DNA of 20,444 nt from a virus, in IMG/VR virus record IMGVR_UViG_3300010157_000314, positions 1 through 20,444 of that record; one strand, given 5' to 3'. Both the position numbers and the translations under genes were made by a program. This document shows, in pieces, positions 19,534 to 20,444 of this stretch (positions are counted from its first letter, which is position 1; every line of letters starts with the position of its first letter). The notes beneath the pieces are model-generated. The model had not been told where the DNA came from and searched no databases. It worked only from the letters and a program-made list of their open reading frames with translations.

Positions 19534-19805
19534 CTGCAATATACAAGGAGTTTGTAGCACGTGATGTATGTAGGGACTGCACATACATAGGGACTACAGA
19601 CTACCCCAAAGAATTTTCTACGAGGGGTACTATGGTGGACATCTATGAATGTACACAATTCAATGGCTTTAGATGGCTTATTGTGCAGAGCGATGAGGGT
19701 GGTGACTACAGCAGTATTCCTGCTGAGGTAGTTGGTAATTACCCAATAATCGATTGGTTAAAAGAGGTTACCCAATCAATGAAGAGTAAGGAGGCAGCGC
19801 AATGA
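19530..19805 (+). CDS. Hypothetical protein of the early block
   Basis: The 91-residue product contains VCRDCTYIG and IYECTQF, three Cys that might join a metal site, and aromatic strands (FRWLIVQSDEGGDY). A helical end follows (PIIDWLKEVTQSMKSKE). The start overlaps the previous stop as ATGA with AAGGAG in front. I do not recognise it. Confidence 0.67.
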   Translation: MTAIYKEFVARDVCRDCTYIGTTDYPKEFSTRGTMVDIYECTQFNGFRWLIVQSDEGGDYSSIPAEVVGNYPIIDWLKEVTQSMKSKEAAQ

Positions 19806-20023
19806 ATTACTGTCTAATTTGTGGTAGTCAAACGCATCGTGCGGATTCTGTTGGAGCCCATACTGAAGCAGAATATCATGACTACGTACAACGAGTAGCA
19901 AATGAAATCAAACGCGATAGAGTTGCCAAGATGCGTGCAGCCTACGACTTAGTAGCAAAAGACATTAAGAAAAAACCAACAAATATGGCTAAATTAGTCA
20001 AAAGACTGGGAGGTAAGTCATGA
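19802..20023 (+). CDS. Small protein with N-terminal C2H-type zinc finger
   Basis: The 73-residue product begins MNYCLICGSQTHRADSVGAH: C4, C7, H12 and then H20 or H25 could bind one zinc. The rest is a long basic helix (VQRVANEIKRDRVAKMRAAY, then KKKPTNMAKLVKRLGGKS). A finger followed by a basic helix suggests nucleic-acid binding. It starts in an ATGA overlap behind AAGGAGG. Confidence 0.67.
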   Translation: MNYCLICGSQTHRADSVGAHTEAEYHDYVQRVANEIKRDRVAKMRAAYDLVAKDIKKKPTNMAKLVKRLGGKS

Positions 20024-20223
20024 AAGAAAAACTAACACGCTTTGCCCTATGGCTTGGCGTCATTGAGCACGTGTATGAAGAGACCACAGAGCAAAAGATT
20101 GACCGGCTCATGCGTAAAATGGCTAGCGACAAGACTTGGGATGAGTACTGTAACGTACGGTGGGGCGTACTCAACGTAAACAAACCCGCCCGCAACCAAG
20201 AAGGTAAAACATGGGCAGCATAA
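20020..20223 (+). CDS. Small helical protein with WLGV N-terminal motif
   Basis: The 67-residue product starts MKEKLTRFALWLGVIEHVYE, sharing the amphipathic opening with the gene at 19279. It continues as a charged helix (TEQKIDRLMRKMASDKTWDE). No Cys pairs follow. It begins in an ATGA overlap behind GGGAGG and overlaps the next gene by 13 bases. Function unknown. Confidence 0.65.
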   Translation: MKEKLTRFALWLGVIEHVYEETTEQKIDRLMRKMASDKTWDEYCNVRWGVLNVNKPARNQEGKTWAA

Positions 20224-20444
20224 GGAAAGGCTATTACAGCGGAGGCTACCACAAGCATACTGAACTAGTGTGCTTGCAGGTAGGTGGCAGAGCAGACTTC
20301 ACACAAGTGGGTCTAGGGGGTGAGGTATCAATTAACTACTATAGCAAGCCAATTGATTTTTACATAACGTTTACCGTACTGTTCTTTTCAGCAACCTTTT
20401 CCCTACAGTTGGGTAAAGATAACTACGATTATGAGGAGGATGAA
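20211..20444 (+). CDS. Hypothetical protein (partial, C-terminus off the right edge)
   Basis: The frame is open from ATG 20211 for 78 codons to the window end, behind AGAAGG. The product starts with MGSIRKGYYSGGYHKHTE and has beta-type segments (LVCLQVGGRADFTQVGLGGE). One hydrophobic stretch (DFYITFTVLFFSATFSL, about 51-67) could be a membrane helix or a buried strand pair. An acidic run follows (DNYDYEEDE). It is unrecognised. The 13-base overlap with the upstream gene suggests coupling. Confidence 0.6.
   Translation, partial: MGSIRKGYYSGGYHKHTELVCLQVGGRADFTQVGLGGEVSINYYSKPIDFYITFTVLFFSATFSLQLGKDNYDYEEDE

Noticed and set aside
1-20444. CRISPR array, insertion sequence or integrase
   Set aside because: No regularly spaced repeats, no transposase or recombinase motifs and no terminal inverted repeats were seen on reading both strands.

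Overview
The window reads as part of the genome of a tailed double-stranded DNA phage (Caudoviricetes). It holds an N4-gp56-type major capsid protein, a coiled-coil scaffold, a portal and a large terminase in one co-directional block, with no cellular housekeeping gene. Genes are tightly packed, mostly with ATGA or TAATG overlaps and strong AAGGAG-type ribosome binding sites. An actinobacterial, probably aquatic and fairly low-GC, host is my inference. It rests mainly on a small regulator at 19037-19282 that closely resembles the actinobacterial ClgR family, plus a good candidate leaderless promoter at 15451-15479.

Layout. Positions 1-16014 are all on the minus strand and form the virion and packaging block. 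Transcription runs right to left: a cluster of unrecognised genes (about 12834-16014), an 849-residue hydrophilic protein (10265-12814), an HNH nuclease, a small two-helix membrane protein, a basic conserved phage protein and a Dps ferritin-like protein (8771-10049), a repeat-containing surface-type protein (7695-8744), small zinc-binding proteins and a KTSC-domain-like protein (5971-7610), the large terminase (3828-5444), small virion-associated candidates, the portal (1297-2979), the scaffold (416-1174) and the capsid protein, which runs off the left edge. Several junctions carry RNA hairpins without a U-tract. One at 13672-13715 looks like a true intrinsic terminator.

Positions 16015-16376 hold no gene. 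This is the divergent control region between the two blocks. It carries direct repeats, an inverted repeat, a compact multi-branched RNA fold (16168-16243) and a tRNA-like element (16261-16336) with a textbook T-arm and acceptor stem but a degenerate middle.

From 16377 to the right edge every gene is on the plus strand. This is an early-type block of very small proteins, many with CxxC zinc motifs. It includes two helix-turn-helix regulators (one ClgR-like), a tandem pair of diverged paralogues, an exceptionally Cys/His-rich 51-residue protein and a tiny membrane peptide. No polymerase, integrase, lysin or tail gene is in the window. The most unusual items are the structured non-coding region at the divergence point, the ClgR-like protein that lacks the family's C-terminal tail, the phage-borne Dps, and a 13-bp palindromic element present upstream of two late genes.
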